This document shows positions 17,820 to 26,116 of a stretch of 64,000 nt of DNA, piece by piece. The notes beneath the pieces were generated by a model. It did no database searches. It had not been told where the DNA came from and saw nothing but the letters and a program-made list of their open reading frames with translations. The position numbers and the translations under genes are program-made. The stretch comes from Alphaproteobacteria bacterium (GTDB lineage: Bacteria; Pseudomonadota; Alphaproteobacteria; Micavibrionales; Micavibrionaceae), in NCBI GenBank assembly GCA_020443295.1, contig JAGRIJ010000043.1, forward strand, positions 62,001-126,000, written 5' to 3'. Numbering within the stretch: the first letter of the stretch is position 1; every line of letters begins with the position of its first letter.

Positions 17820-19211
17820 ATGACCCAAGGCTTTGTTTCCCCCGATGAACTCCGCGCCCGGTTTTCGCGGGCGATGTCCGAGATGTACCGCAAGGAGGTG
17901 CCCGCCTACGGCACGTTGCTGGAGCTCGTGCGGGATGTGAACGAGCGGGTGCTGGCGGAAAACCCCGCGATGCGCAAACAGCTGGAGGAAACGGATAATC
18001 TGGAGCGGATTTCCGAGGAGCGGCACGGGGCGATCCGGGTCGGCAAAGCTACCGAGCTTCAGATGATCTCCCGCGTGTTCGGGGTGATGGGGATGCAGGC
18101 CGTGGGGTATTATGATTTAACCCAAGCGAACGTGCCGGTGCACTCCACCGCCTTTCGCGCCGTGGAGGGGGAGAGCCTGTCGCGCTCGCCGTTCCGGGTG
18201 TTCTGCTCCCTGCTGCGGACCGAACTGATCAAGGACAAGGAGCTTCGAAGCAAGGCCGAAGTTTTGCTGGAATCACGGGACATTTTTTCAGATAGTCTGC
18301 GCGCACTTGTCGAGAAAGCCGAACAGAACGGCGGCCTGAACGAGGCCGATACCCAGGTTTTTATCGCCGAGGCGACGAAGGTCTTTCAGTGGCATGCGGA
18401 CGCCGCGCCGGGTGTTTCGAAAGCGCTTTACATCAAGATGCGGGATGCCGATCCGCGGGTGGCCGATATCACCTGTTTCAAAGGGCCGCATATCAACCAC
18501 CTGACCCCCCGCACGCTGGAGATCGACACCATTCAGCAAGACATGCCCAAGCGCGGGATGAACGCCAAGAACGTAGTCGAGGGGCCGCCTGCTTCCTGCC
18601 CCATATTGTTAAGGCAAACCTCCTTCAAGGCGCTGACCGAGAAGGTCCGGTTCGAAGGCGAGGAAGGCGAGCATACGGCTCGGTTCGGGGAGATTGAGCA
18701 GCGCAGCGCCGCGCTGACCCAAAAGGGCCGCAAGCTTTACGACCAGCTTCTTGCCAAGGTGCTAGAGCAAGAGAAACCCAAGGCCGACGGGTCGAACGCC
18801 GCGGAGTATTATAAAGTGCTGGAAGAGACTTTCCGCGCGTTTCCCTCCGATTACGATGCAATGCGCCGGGAGGGGCTGGCTTACTTTCAGTATTATGTGA
18901 GCGAATCGGGGCACGCTCATCGGGGGAATGCCCCTTCTACCCTCGACGGGCTGATTGAGGCCGGGCTGGTGACCTTTGCGCCTATCGTTTATGAAGATTT
19001 CCTGCCCGTCAGTGCCGCCGGCATCTTTGCATCCAATGCCGCCTCCAAAGACTGGAAGGATGATTTTGAAAGTTCCTCGAAGACCGATTTCGAAGCGGCG
19101 CTGGGGCATGAGGTCCTCGATCCTTTTGCGCTTTACGCGGAGATTGAAAAGATTTCTTTGGTCAAAGTTGCCAAGGCTTTAGGACTCAACACCCTTTCCA
19201 GCGCCACATAA
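17820..19211 (+). CDS. hglS: DUF1338 family 2-oxoadipate dioxygenase/decarboxylase (HglS/YdcJ-like)
   Basis: This 463-residue protein belongs to the DUF1338 family. A characterised member, HglS, converts 2-oxoadipate to D-2-hydroxyglutarate with a non-heme iron. The expected metal ligands are all present: His69 in ERHGAIR, His227 in HINHLTPRT and Glu291 in FGEIEQR. Arg73, which binds the keto acid in the family, is four residues after His69. The divergent gene encodes an ALDH7 enzyme of lysine catabolism, so the pair covers two steps of the 2-aminoadipate route. The aminotransferase between them is not in the window. A GAAAGAGG site precedes the ATG. Confidence 0.9.
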   Translation: MTQGFVSPDELRARFSRAMSEMYRKEVPAYGTLLELVRDVNERVLAENPAMRKQLEETDNLERISEERHGAIRVGKATELQMISRVFGVMGMQAVGYYDLTQANVPVHSTAFRAVEGESLSRSPFRVFCSLLRTELIKDKELRSKAEVLLESRDIFSDSLRALVEKAEQNGGLNEADTQVFIAEATKVFQWHADAAPGVSKALYIKMRDADPRVADITCFKGPHINHLTPRTLEIDTIQQDMPKRGMNAKNVVEGPPASCPILLRQTSFKALTEKVRFEGEEGEHTARFGEIEQRSAALTQKGRKLYDQLLAKVLEQEKPKADGSNAAEYYKVLEETFRAFPSDYDAMRREGLAYFQYYVSESGHAHRGNAPSTLDGLIEAGLVTFAPIVYEDFLPVSAAGIFASNAASKDWKDDFESSSKTDFEAALGHEVLDPFALYAEIEKISLVKVAKALGLNTLSSAT

Positions 19212-19343
19212 TTTTTTCCATAATATGCCTATACCCCCCTGAAAAAAAAGAATAAATTTTTTTCAAAATCAAAAAATGGTTCTTGCGCTTTTTAAAATCT
19301 CAGATAGAGAATTATAGAATGCGAAACAAGAACAGGGGACTAT

Positions 19344-19853
19344 ATGTTAGTGATCAAAGGTTATACGGGACCTGACTCCTATGGCGGGACGGGTCTCTTT
19401 GCTGGTGAAGATATTCCCAAAGGCGCGCTGGTTTGGAAATATGATCCCTCTTTCACCCGCTTTCTAACCGTTAAACAATATTTTTCTTTTCAGCCCGAAG
19501 AACTGCAGCACGTCCAGAGATATTCCTACCCTATCGCTACACTTGATGAGTCTCCTCCTCTTATTGGTTTACTGCTTTGTGCAGATATGAGCCGGTTTTT
19601 TAATCACAGCGACGCCCCGAATATCGGCCGCGTTGATGACCATGATGGAAGTTCGCTCAATATTTCGCTGCAGTCGGACTATGCCTTGAGGGACATTGCG
19701 TACGGAGAGGAACTGACCTGTGATTACATGCAGTGGGATCCGTTTAATATTATTCATAGTCTGGGGATCGTGACGGGAAACTCTTTCCTGATTAACAATC
19801 ACAGCGTTGAATTTCGAAGGCGGGACTCCCTCATGCTCACGGAAAGCTCATGA
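19344..19853 (+). CDS. SET domain protein, putative protein-lysine methyltransferase
   Basis: This 169-residue protein consists almost only of a SET domain. The SAM-binding GGTGLFAGEDIPKGALVW segment is at about residues 14-31, the knot motif DMSRFFNHSDAPN at about 80-93, and RDIAYGEELTCDY near the C-terminus. The NHS and GEELT/Y elements form the cofactor and lysine pocket of SET methyltransferases. Bacterial SET proteins of this size exist in several phyla, and their substrates are mostly unknown. It is a single gene preceded by 132 bp of AT-rich DNA with a possible promoter, and no chromatin-like protein gene is nearby. Confidence 0.85.
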   Translation: MLVIKGYTGPDSYGGTGLFAGEDIPKGALVWKYDPSFTRFLTVKQYFSFQPEELQHVQRYSYPIATLDESPPLIGLLLCADMSRFFNHSDAPNIGRVDDHDGSSLNISLQSDYALRDIAYGEELTCDYMQWDPFNIIHSLGIVTGNSFLINNHSVEFRRRDSLMLTESS

Positions 19854-20046
19854 CCTGTTTGTTTGCGCCTTTACTTTGAATTTTTGTGGCGCATTTTTTA
19901 TTGGCCGTTCCCGGCCCTGAAACTTCCTCCAGGGTTTCAGGGGGAAGGTGGAATGTGCAGAAAACTGAGGAATTTGCTTCCTTTTCCCGGTCGGGCCGGG
20001 CAATTCTTCTTTGCACAAAGGCCCCGGTCCTGCTAAAACCCCCGCC

Positions 20047-21894
20047 ATGTCCGATCTTATTCTCAGTGTTGAAGACGCCGTTGTCATCCTTGGCGGAAAG
20101 CCCTTTTTCGAAGGCCTGACCTTTCATATCCATGCGGGACGCAAGATCGCTCTCGTCGGCAAGAACGGCGCGGGCAAGACCACGCTTATGAACCTGATTA
20201 CAGGAGAACGCGAACTGGATGACGGAACGCGCTGGACCCTGCCAGGCGTCACTACGGGTTATATGCGCCAGCATGTGGAGCCGACGGACCAGAGCGTCAT
20301 GGATTTTGTATTCGAGGGTTTGGCGGAGGGGACCGAGGAGTGGGACAAGACCTATAAAGTCGAGATGGTGATCCAGCCTTTGGGCCTTGATGTGAATGAC
20401 AAGCTGAATACGCTTTCGGGCGGTCAGTTGCGGCGGGCGGCGCTGGCGCGCGCGCTGGTGGAGGAGCCGGATATCCTGCTGTTGGACGAGCCGACCAACC
20501 ATATGGATCTGGAGTTGATCGAATGGCTGGAGCGCTATTTGCAATCCTACCGGGGGGCGGTGCTGTGCGTCTCGCACGACCGGGCGTTCCTTGCCAATAT
20601 CACCGACCGGGTGTTTTGGCTGGACCGGGGGGCGCTGAAGGTCAGCCCGCGCGGGTTCAGGTATTTCGAAGAATGGTCAAAGGAATTGCTGGAGCAGGAA
20701 GGCCGCTCCCTGCAGAATCAGGCCAAGAAGGTCGAGCTTGAGATGGAATGGGCCACACGCGGGGTCAAAGCACGCGTCAAGCGCAATATCAGGCGGCAGG
20801 AACAGGCGTTCGAGGCCCGCGATGCGCTGGAACTGGCGCAAAAGCAATTCCGGCGGATTACCTCCAAGATCGAACTGCCGCCTCTTAAGGCCGAAGAATC
20901 CTCCCAGAATATCGCGGAATTCATGCAGGTCTGTAAAAGCTTTGATACGCCCAAGACGGGCGGCAAGCTCGTTATCCTCGACAAGTTCAACATGCGGATC
21001 AAAAAGGGCGACCGGATCGGCATGATGGGTAAGAACGGATCGGGCAAGACGACGTTTCTGCGGATGATCACGGGCGAGGAAAAGGCCGATAGCGGAAAGG
21101 TTAAGATTTCCAAGGAACTGGCGTTTTCCTATTTCGACCAGAACCGTTCGCAGCTTCAGAACGATAAAACGCTTAAGGAAAATCTCTGCCCGCCGGGGAC
21201 GGATTATCTTGAGGTGCGGGGGAAGATGCGCCATGTGTGCGGGTATCTCAAAGATTTCCTGTTCGACCCGGAAGATGCCTGGCGTTCGGTTGCCACCTTG
21301 TCCGGCGGACAGAAAAACCGCCTGATGCTGGCCAAGGTTCTTGCCAACCCCGGCAGCTTCCTGATCCTCGATGAGCCCACGAACGATCTCGATATGGATA
21401 CGCTCGACATGCTGACCACCGTGCTGCGGACCTATGAGGGCACTATGATCGTCGTCTCGCACGACCGGGATTTTCTGGATCGCACGGTGAACAAAATGCT
21501 GGTGTTCGAGGGGAACGGCGCGGTCGAGGGTATCATCGGCGGGTACAGCGATTACGTGGCGTTCAAGAAGGCGCAAAGCGCGGACGCCCTTCCCCCCGAG
21601 GAAGAGAAAGCCAAGCCCAAAAAGAAAGAGGCCGATGCCCCGTCCCCGAAACAGGCTGGCGCGAAGATGACCTACAAGCTCAAGCATGAGCTGGAACAGC
21701 TTCCGGAAAAAATCGATACGCTGGAGCGGGAACTGACGGAACTGCAACAGGCGATGGAAAATCCGCGTCTTTACATGGAGGACCCGGAGGAGTTCGACCG
21801 CGTCTCCAAGCGTCTGGCCCGCGCGCAGAAGGAACTGGATACCGCCGAAATCCGCTGGCTGGAGCTGGAGGAAATGAGGGAGAACACAGCATAA
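20047..21894 (+). CDS. ABC-F family ATPase, Uup-like
   Basis: This 615-residue protein has two ABC ATPase cassettes and no membrane segments. The first has Walker A GKNGAGKTT, signature LSGGQLRRAAL and Walker B LLLDEPTNHMD. The second has GKNGSGKTT, LSGGQKNRLML and FLILDEPTNDLD. A linker lies between them, and a charged C-terminal coiled coil (about residues 545-610) matches the Uup branch. ABC-F proteins act on ribosomes or, for Uup, are linked to ribosome function and genome stability. I chose the ATG at 20047, where the cassette begins; no clear ribosome site is visible. The 193 bp upstream hold a 9-bp hairpin at 19915-19942 without a T-run. Confidence 0.92.
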   Translation: MSDLILSVEDAVVILGGKPFFEGLTFHIHAGRKIALVGKNGAGKTTLMNLITGERELDDGTRWTLPGVTTGYMRQHVEPTDQSVMDFVFEGLAEGTEEWDKTYKVEMVIQPLGLDVNDKLNTLSGGQLRRAALARALVEEPDILLLDEPTNHMDLELIEWLERYLQSYRGAVLCVSHDRAFLANITDRVFWLDRGALKVSPRGFRYFEEWSKELLEQEGRSLQNQAKKVELEMEWATRGVKARVKRNIRRQEQAFEARDALELAQKQFRRITSKIELPPLKAEESSQNIAEFMQVCKSFDTPKTGGKLVILDKFNMRIKKGDRIGMMGKNGSGKTTFLRMITGEEKADSGKVKISKELAFSYFDQNRSQLQNDKTLKENLCPPGTDYLEVRGKMRHVCGYLKDFLFDPEDAWRSVATLSGGQKNRLMLAKVLANPGSFLILDEPTNDLDMDTLDMLTTVLRTYEGTMIVVSHDRDFLDRTVNKMLVFEGNGAVEGIIGGYSDYVAFKKAQSADALPPEEEKAKPKKKEADAPSPKQAGAKMTYKLKHELEQLPEKIDTLERELTELQQAMENPRLYMEDPEEFDRVSKRLARAQKELDTAEIRWLELEEMRENTA

Positions 21895-21967
21895 TTGATT
21901 TTTGTGTTTTTTCTCTTTAGGATCAATGGGTTCGCTTACCTTTAAACCATAGAAATAAGGAGGAAAT

Positions 21968-23500
21968 GTGAGCAAAAAAATTCAGGACAAGAAGCTTGAA
22001 ACCCGCCATGCCACGCTCAAAGATGTACCGGCCATTCATGCGTTGAGCCAAAAAGTTTACGGACGCATGAGTTTTACTGACAAAATGATTTCGAGCCATA
22101 TTACGACCTTCCCCGAGGGCCAGTTCGTTGCTCTCTACGATGGAAAAATCGTCGGCTATGCCGCGACGTGCATTGTCGAGGAAGAGGCAGCCCTTGGCGA
22201 ACACACGTGGAAGGAAATCTCCGGTGGCGGTTACGGGACACGGCACAATCCCGACGGCGATTTTCTTTATGGTCTTGATGTTAGCGTCGATCCAGACATG
22301 CGCGGAATGCGGATCGGGCAAAGGCTTTATAACATGAGGAAAAAGCTCTGCCTTGATTACGAACTTAAAGGAATTGTTTTCGGCGGGCGGATGCCAAACT
22401 ACGCAAAATATGCGCGCAAGGGCATAGGCCCGGAAGAATATCTGAAGCAGGTGGCCGCAAAAAAAATCCGCGATCCGGTTATCGGTTTCCAGATGCGGAA
22501 CGGATTTGAGCCGCTGGGTATTATCTCCGAATATCTTTCTTTTGACGAAGAGTCAGGCGGGTACGCCGTGCACATGGTATGGCGAAATGTGCTGAGTGCC
22601 GAAAAGGTTAAACAACCTCGCGGGCGCCGGATGGGATCTGTGCGGGTCGCCTGCGTGCAGTTCCAGGTGCGCAAGATCAAAGCGTTCGAGGATTTTATCA
22701 GTCAGGTCGAATATTTCGTTGATATCGCCGCCGATTACCGGGCGGATTTTGTCGTTCTGCCCGAGCTATACACGCTTGCCCTGCTCTCGGCGGAAAAGGA
22801 GAAAATGAACCCGGAGCAGTCCATCCGCAAGATCACGGCCTATACCGAACCCTATATCAAGGCCATGAACCAAATGGCGCTTAAATACAACATCAATATT
22901 ATCGGGGGGTCGCATCCGGCGATGGATGGCAAGGACCTTAAAAATATCTGTTATGTGTTTCTGCGGAACGGCGAGGTTCATCAGCAGCAGAAAATCCAGC
23001 CTACCCCGAACGAACGATACTGGTGGAACATCAAGGGCGGCAACAGGCTCAACGTCATCCAGACGGATTGCGGGCCGATCGGGGTTCTGATCTGTTACGA
23101 CTCCGAGTTTCCTGAACTGGCCCGTCATCTGGCTGATCAGGGTGCGCTCATGCTGTTCGTACCCTACTGCACGGACGAGCGGCAGGGGCATCTTCGTGTG
23201 AGATATTGTTCGCAGGCGCGTGCGGTAGAAAACCAGTTTTATGTCGTTACGGCTGGAGTCGTCGGAAATATTCCTGACGTCGAGAACATGGATATCCATT
23301 ACGCGCAGAGCGGGATTTTTACCCCCTGCGATTTTCCTTTCGCGCGGGACGGGGTTGCGGCCGAAGCCTCGCCGAATACAGAAACGATCATCTTTGCGGA
23401 CCTGAATATCAACGATCTGCTGCTGGCGCGCAAATCCGGCACGGTGCAGAATTTCCGCGACCGGCGCTTTGATCTCTACGAGGTGAAGTGGCTGAAGTGA
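21968..23500 (+). CDS. Bifunctional GNAT acetyltransferase and carbon-nitrogen hydrolase (nitrilase family)
   Basis: This 510-residue fusion has an N-terminal GNAT domain (about residues 10-210; VSVDPDMRGMRIGQRL is the acetyl-CoA motif). A C-terminal nitrilase-superfamily amidase follows (about 225-505). The amidase triad is present: Glu266 in VVLPELY, Lys342 in QQKIQPTPNE and Cys376 in LICYDSEFPE. The start is a GTG, decided by the strong AAGGAGG site 4 bp upstream. Such fusions are a known arrangement in proteobacteria, but their substrates are not established. One guess is coupled acylation and deamidation of a small amine. The flanking genes do not form an obvious operon with it. Confidence 0.9.
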   Translation: MSKKIQDKKLETRHATLKDVPAIHALSQKVYGRMSFTDKMISSHITTFPEGQFVALYDGKIVGYAATCIVEEEAALGEHTWKEISGGGYGTRHNPDGDFLYGLDVSVDPDMRGMRIGQRLYNMRKKLCLDYELKGIVFGGRMPNYAKYARKGIGPEEYLKQVAAKKIRDPVIGFQMRNGFEPLGIISEYLSFDEESGGYAVHMVWRNVLSAEKVKQPRGRRMGSVRVACVQFQVRKIKAFEDFISQVEYFVDIAADYRADFVVLPELYTLALLSAEKEKMNPEQSIRKITAYTEPYIKAMNQMALKYNINIIGGSHPAMDGKDLKNICYVFLRNGEVHQQQKIQPTPNERYWWNIKGGNRLNVIQTDCGPIGVLICYDSEFPELARHLADQGALMLFVPYCTDERQGHLRVRYCSQARAVENQFYVVTAGVVGNIPDVENMDIHYAQSGIFTPCDFPFARDGVAAEASPNTETIIFADLNINDLLLARKSGTVQNFRDRRFDLYEVKWLK

Positions 23501-23508
23501 TGTATATT

Positions 23509-25182
23509 TCAAGCCGCTTTCGCCAGCAGGCCGTTATGCATCCATTTGCCGAACCAGCCCTGCACATCGGCCATGAGGTCTTCATCCTCCCCGTCTTCGG
23601 GCAGGGCTGCGGCCAAGGCCTCGCCTACCGGGACGCCCGCGAAGAGGGAGCTTAGGATCATATATTCGCGTTCCTCAAGATCGAGGCGCCAGAGCTGATC
23701 CTCATGACGGTAGATTGCCAGAAAGCTGGGGCGCTTTTGCGGGGCGGCGGGATTTTCCTCATCCAGAAACCGCTGATAGTATTCGTTCACGGGATAGGAA
23801 AAGGCGAAGAGTTTCAGCGCCTCGCGCGGCTTGAGTTTCAGGTCCATGAATTTTTCCGGATCAAGCCCGGCGAAGTCTTCGGGGATTAACGCCTGCGTTT
23901 CCGTTTCATCCGCAATCCGCGTAAGTTCGGTTTCAAGGATGGAGAGTTCATAGGCGAAAGGGTCGGCGTGCTGCTTGACCCATTCCGGGAATTTTCTGTT
24001 ATAGCGCGCGACGTTGAAATGGGTGGAGGGCGTAGCCTCGATGAATTCGTCGATCAGAACGTTGAATTTTTTTGTGCCGAGATAGTCTTTCAACGCGTCG
24101 TAGTCCATCGCCACGATGTCAAAGAGGCGGTAGCGGTAGCCGTTGATGTAAGCCTGAATCTGGTCCTGGGGAGAGAAATCCGGCTTCGGGATAATGCGTT
24201 CGTCCGGGTGCATGAGTTCGCCGTCGCCTTCGAGGATGGCATTCTGCATGTCTTCCATTTCGTCAGAAAGCGGCGTTAAACGTTCGGAGGGGCGGATGTT
24301 ATCGCGGAAGGATTTGAAAGTCGGGATCGGCACCGGTCCTTCGCTGGCTATCGCCCATTTTCTTGCCTTTTCAACCTCGGCCAGAACGACCGGGAAATCG
24401 GGGATTTTATCATCCCATTCGACCATGGTGCTGATCTCTCCCGCCTTGCTGATGACATAGCGGTAGAGCGACCAGACCTCGTCGATGACGTAATCGTCAT
24501 GCGTGTCGATAATGTGCGTGCCCTTGTTCGTATGTCCCGCGAGGTGAATCTGCGCCACGCGATCCAGCGGCAGCGCATCGATATAGGTTTTCGGGTCCCA
24601 GCGGTGGTTATAGCAACTGACGTAGATGTTGTTCACGTCGAGCAGAAGGCCGCAGCCGGACTCCTCCGCCATGCGGGCAATGAATTCCCACTCGCTCATG
24701 GTCGAGCAGGTGAATTCGAGATAGGTTGAGGGGTTTTCCAGCACGATGGGGCGCTCCAGAACATCCTGCACCTGCTTGATGCGGGAAACGATATGTTTGA
24801 GCGCCTCCTCCGTATAGGGAACTGGCAGGAGGTCGTGCGTATTCTTGTGCGCCGTGCCGGTCCAGCACAGATGGTCGGATATCCAGGGGGGATTCACCCA
24901 TGAGGCCAGTTTTTTGAGCTTTTGCAGGTATTCTGAATTGAGCGGGTCCACCGTGCCGACGGACAGCGAGACACCATGCATCACTACCGGGTAGTCTGCC
25001 AGAATTTTTTCAAGCATGCGGACGGGACGGCCATCCGTGTCCATATAATTTTCGGAGATGATCTCAAACCAGTTGATCTCCGGCTTGTGCTCGAAAATAT
25101 AAGGATAATGGGACGGGCGCAGGCCCATCCCATATCCGATTCTCTCAAAAGGAGACTTAGTCGTTGTAGCGGTTGTTGTCAT
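23509..25182 (-). CDS. MNIO (DUF692) peptide-modifying oxidase fused to a DUF2063 partner domain
   Basis: The N-terminal part (about residues 10-280) is a multinuclear non-heme iron oxidase of the DUF692/MbnB/BufB family. Its metal-site motifs are all visible: His69 (MHGVSLS), SDH at 102-104, Glu149 in LENPSTY, Asp182 in LLDVNN, His213 and His217 in HLAGH, His228 and Glu255 in EWDDKIP. The C-terminal part (about 335-550) is a DUF2063-type domain, normally a separate protein (BufC/HvfC) that presents the precursor peptide. MNIO enzymes oxidise Cys residues in RiPP precursors. The gene overlaps the end of the Cys-rich precursor gene by 26 nt and so is co-translated with it. No good ribosome site precedes the ATG. 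Confidence 0.93.
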   Translation of the reverse strand: MTTTATTTKSPFERIGYGMGLRPSHYPYIFEHKPEINWFEIISENYMDTDGRPVRMLEKILADYPVVMHGVSLSVGTVDPLNSEYLQKLKKLASWVNPPWISDHLCWTGTAHKNTHDLLPVPYTEEALKHIVSRIKQVQDVLERPIVLENPSTYLEFTCSTMSEWEFIARMAEESGCGLLLDVNNIYVSCYNHRWDPKTYIDALPLDRVAQIHLAGHTNKGTHIIDTHDDYVIDEVWSLYRYVISKAGEISTMVEWDDKIPDFPVVLAEVEKARKWAIASEGPVPIPTFKSFRDNIRPSERLTPLSDEMEDMQNAILEGDGELMHPDERIIPKPDFSPQDQIQAYINGYRYRLFDIVAMDYDALKDYLGTKKFNVLIDEFIEATPSTHFNVARYNRKFPEWVKQHADPFAYELSILETELTRIADETETQALIPEDFAGLDPEKFMDLKLKPREALKLFAFSYPVNEYYQRFLDEENPAAPQKRPSFLAIYRHEDQLWRLDLEEREYMILSSLFAGVPVGEALAAALPEDGEDEDLMADVQGWFGKWMHNGLLAKAA

Positions 25183-25534
25183 TGTGTCCGCTGCACTTTG
25201 CCTTGTTTTCGCAAGATGCTTTGCCCTGACAGCTCGACTTGGCCTGACATGAAGATTTTGCCTGACAGCTCGACTTCGTCTGACAGGAAGACTTGCCGTG
25301 ACAGGATGCCTTGCTGGAGCAAGAGCTTCCGCCTGTGGGCTTATCCGCGTTTTTACAGCTCATTTTGCTGTTGCATCCGCTTGCGCTGCAGCCGTTGCAG
25401 CCGTTGCTGCCGGAGCCTGCAAATGCCGGAGACGCAGAGAATGCGCCAACGGCGAGCATTCCTGCAAGCGCCACGGTTGCCAGTTTCTTGTTCACCTTGG
25501 CTCTCTTTGCCTCTTTCTTGACAGTTTTGGTCAT
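25157..25534 (-). CDS. Secreted Cys-repeat RiPP precursor, bufferin-like (precursor 1)
   Basis: This 125-residue peptide has a basic N-terminus and a Sec signal peptide ending near AFA (about residue 39). A low-complexity mature part with 12 Cys follows. After GCNGCSASGC come repeats of the form SC-x-x-K-S/A, with successive Cys mostly six residues apart (for example SCQAKSSC). The tail NDNNRYND is Cys-free. Together with the overlapping MNIO-DUF2063 gene this has the design of bufferin-type RiPPs, periplasmic peptides whose Cys are oxidised to bind copper in studied cases. The metal and the modification here are unproven. A GAAGGA ribosome site precedes the ATG, and an ECF-type promoter lies 59 bp upstream. 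Confidence 0.88.
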   Translation of the reverse strand: MTKTVKKEAKRAKVNKKLATVALAGMLAVGAFSASPAFAGSGSNGCNGCSASGCNSKMSCKNADKPTGGSSCSSKASCHGKSSCQTKSSCQAKSSCQAKSSCQGKASCENKAKCSGHNDNNRYND

Positions 25535-25592
25535 CAGTTTTTTCCTTCGTTAAAAAGTGATCAGTGTAAATTGCTTTACGATTTCGATTTGA

Positions 25593-25618
25593 TTCGTACG
25601 CATCGGAGCACAGGTTAC
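25593..25618 (-). promoter_or_regulatory. Candidate ECF-sigma promoter of precursor 1 and the MNIO gene
   Basis: Read on the minus strand, GTAACC (25618-25613) is followed after exactly 16 bp by CGAA (25596-25593). The same arrangement stands in front of precursor 2 at nearly the same distance from the start codon. A GTAACC-N16-CGAA element is, as I recall, the one reported for the heavy-metal-responsive sigma factor F of Caulobacter. That recollection should be checked. Confidence 0.65.
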
Positions 25619-25631
25619 ACGTTTTTTCAGA

Positions 25632-25669
25632 CAAAAAACAGAGACCCCGCAACAAAGCGCGGGGTCTCT
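25632..25669 (-). terminator. Intrinsic terminator downstream of precursor 2
   Basis: A perfect 11-bp stem (25640-25650 with 25659-25669, AGAGACCCCGC arms) with an 8-base loop is followed on the minus strand by GTTTTTT. It lies just after the stop of precursor 2 and upstream of the precursor 1 promoter, so the two precursors belong to separate transcription units. Confidence 0.85.
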
Positions 25670-25689
25670 TTATGTTATGACAATCAAAT

Positions 25690-26055
25690 TTATTCGTTGC
25701 CGTCCGGGTCTTCAACCGGGGTTTCGTCTTCAGTTTTTCCTTCACAGGAGGCCTTGCCCTGACAGGAGGCCTTGCCTTCTTCTTCAGTATTACCCTTGCA
25801 AGAGGCTTTTGCCTGACAGGAGGTTTTGCCCTCTTCCGGGGTTGCGGTTTCTTCGGCCTTGCCCTCGCATGAGGATTTGCCCTGGCAAGAACTGGCTTCG
25901 GCCTTGGGGTTGCAACCGTTGGCACTGCAACCGCTTGCCGCGGTGTCCGCCGCGAAGGTTTTCGTTGCGGTGAACGTGCCCGCCGCCATCAGACCGGCAA
26001 GCGCCACGGTTGCCAGCTTCTTGTTCAATTTCGATTTTTTGTCAGTGATTTTCAT
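25690..26055 (-). CDS. Secreted Cys-repeat RiPP precursor, bufferin-like (precursor 2)
   Basis: This 121-residue peptide is a paralog of precursor 1. The two share the leader NKKLATVALAG within a Sec signal peptide and the opening of the mature part (GCSANGCN against GCSASGCN). It has 8 Cys. Six of them are grouped in three pairs of form SC-x4-SC (SCQGKSSC, SCQAKASC, SCQGKASC), separated by Glu- and Thr-rich acidic linkers. The C-terminus is acidic (EDPDGNE). It has no modifying enzyme in its own transcription unit and presumably uses the neighbouring MNIO. An AGGGAC ribosome site precedes the ATG. Confidence 0.87.
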   Translation of the reverse strand: MKITDKKSKLNKKLATVALAGLMAAGTFTATKTFAADTAASGCSANGCNPKAEASSCQGKSSCEGKAEETATPEEGKTSCQAKASCKGNTEEEGKASCQGKASCEGKTEDETPVEDPDGNE

Positions 26056-26090
26056 CAGTCAGTCCCTTTTTAGTAAATTAAGATCCATGA

Positions 26091-26109
26091 AAAATTGACG
26101 ATCAATTTT
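26091..26109. promoter_or_regulatory. Perfect inverted repeat in the leader of precursor 2
   Basis: AAAATTGA and TCAATTTT are perfect 8-bp arms around the three bases CGA. The element lies between the candidate ECF promoter (8 bp from its -10) and the precursor 2 start codon. It could be an operator, or an AT-rich mRNA hairpin. No equivalent is present upstream of precursor 1. Confidence 0.4.
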
Positions 26110-26116
26110 CAGTACT

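Noticed and set aside
25353-25925. 190-residue Lys/Pro/Arg-rich frame overlapping both precursor genes
   Set aside because: It is the precursor repeats read in another frame on the same strand, running through the terminator and the promoter of precursor 1. Composition is driven by the Cys-repeat codons.
25157-26055. Precursor repeats considered as a CRISPR-like DNA array
   Set aside because: The repeats are in coding sequence with six-codon periodicity and no unique spacers. They are protein repeats.
25157-26055. Metallothionein as an alternative for the Cys-rich proteins
   Set aside because: Both have Sec signal peptides, and one overlaps an MNIO-DUF2063 gene. Metallothioneins are cytoplasmic and lack such partners.
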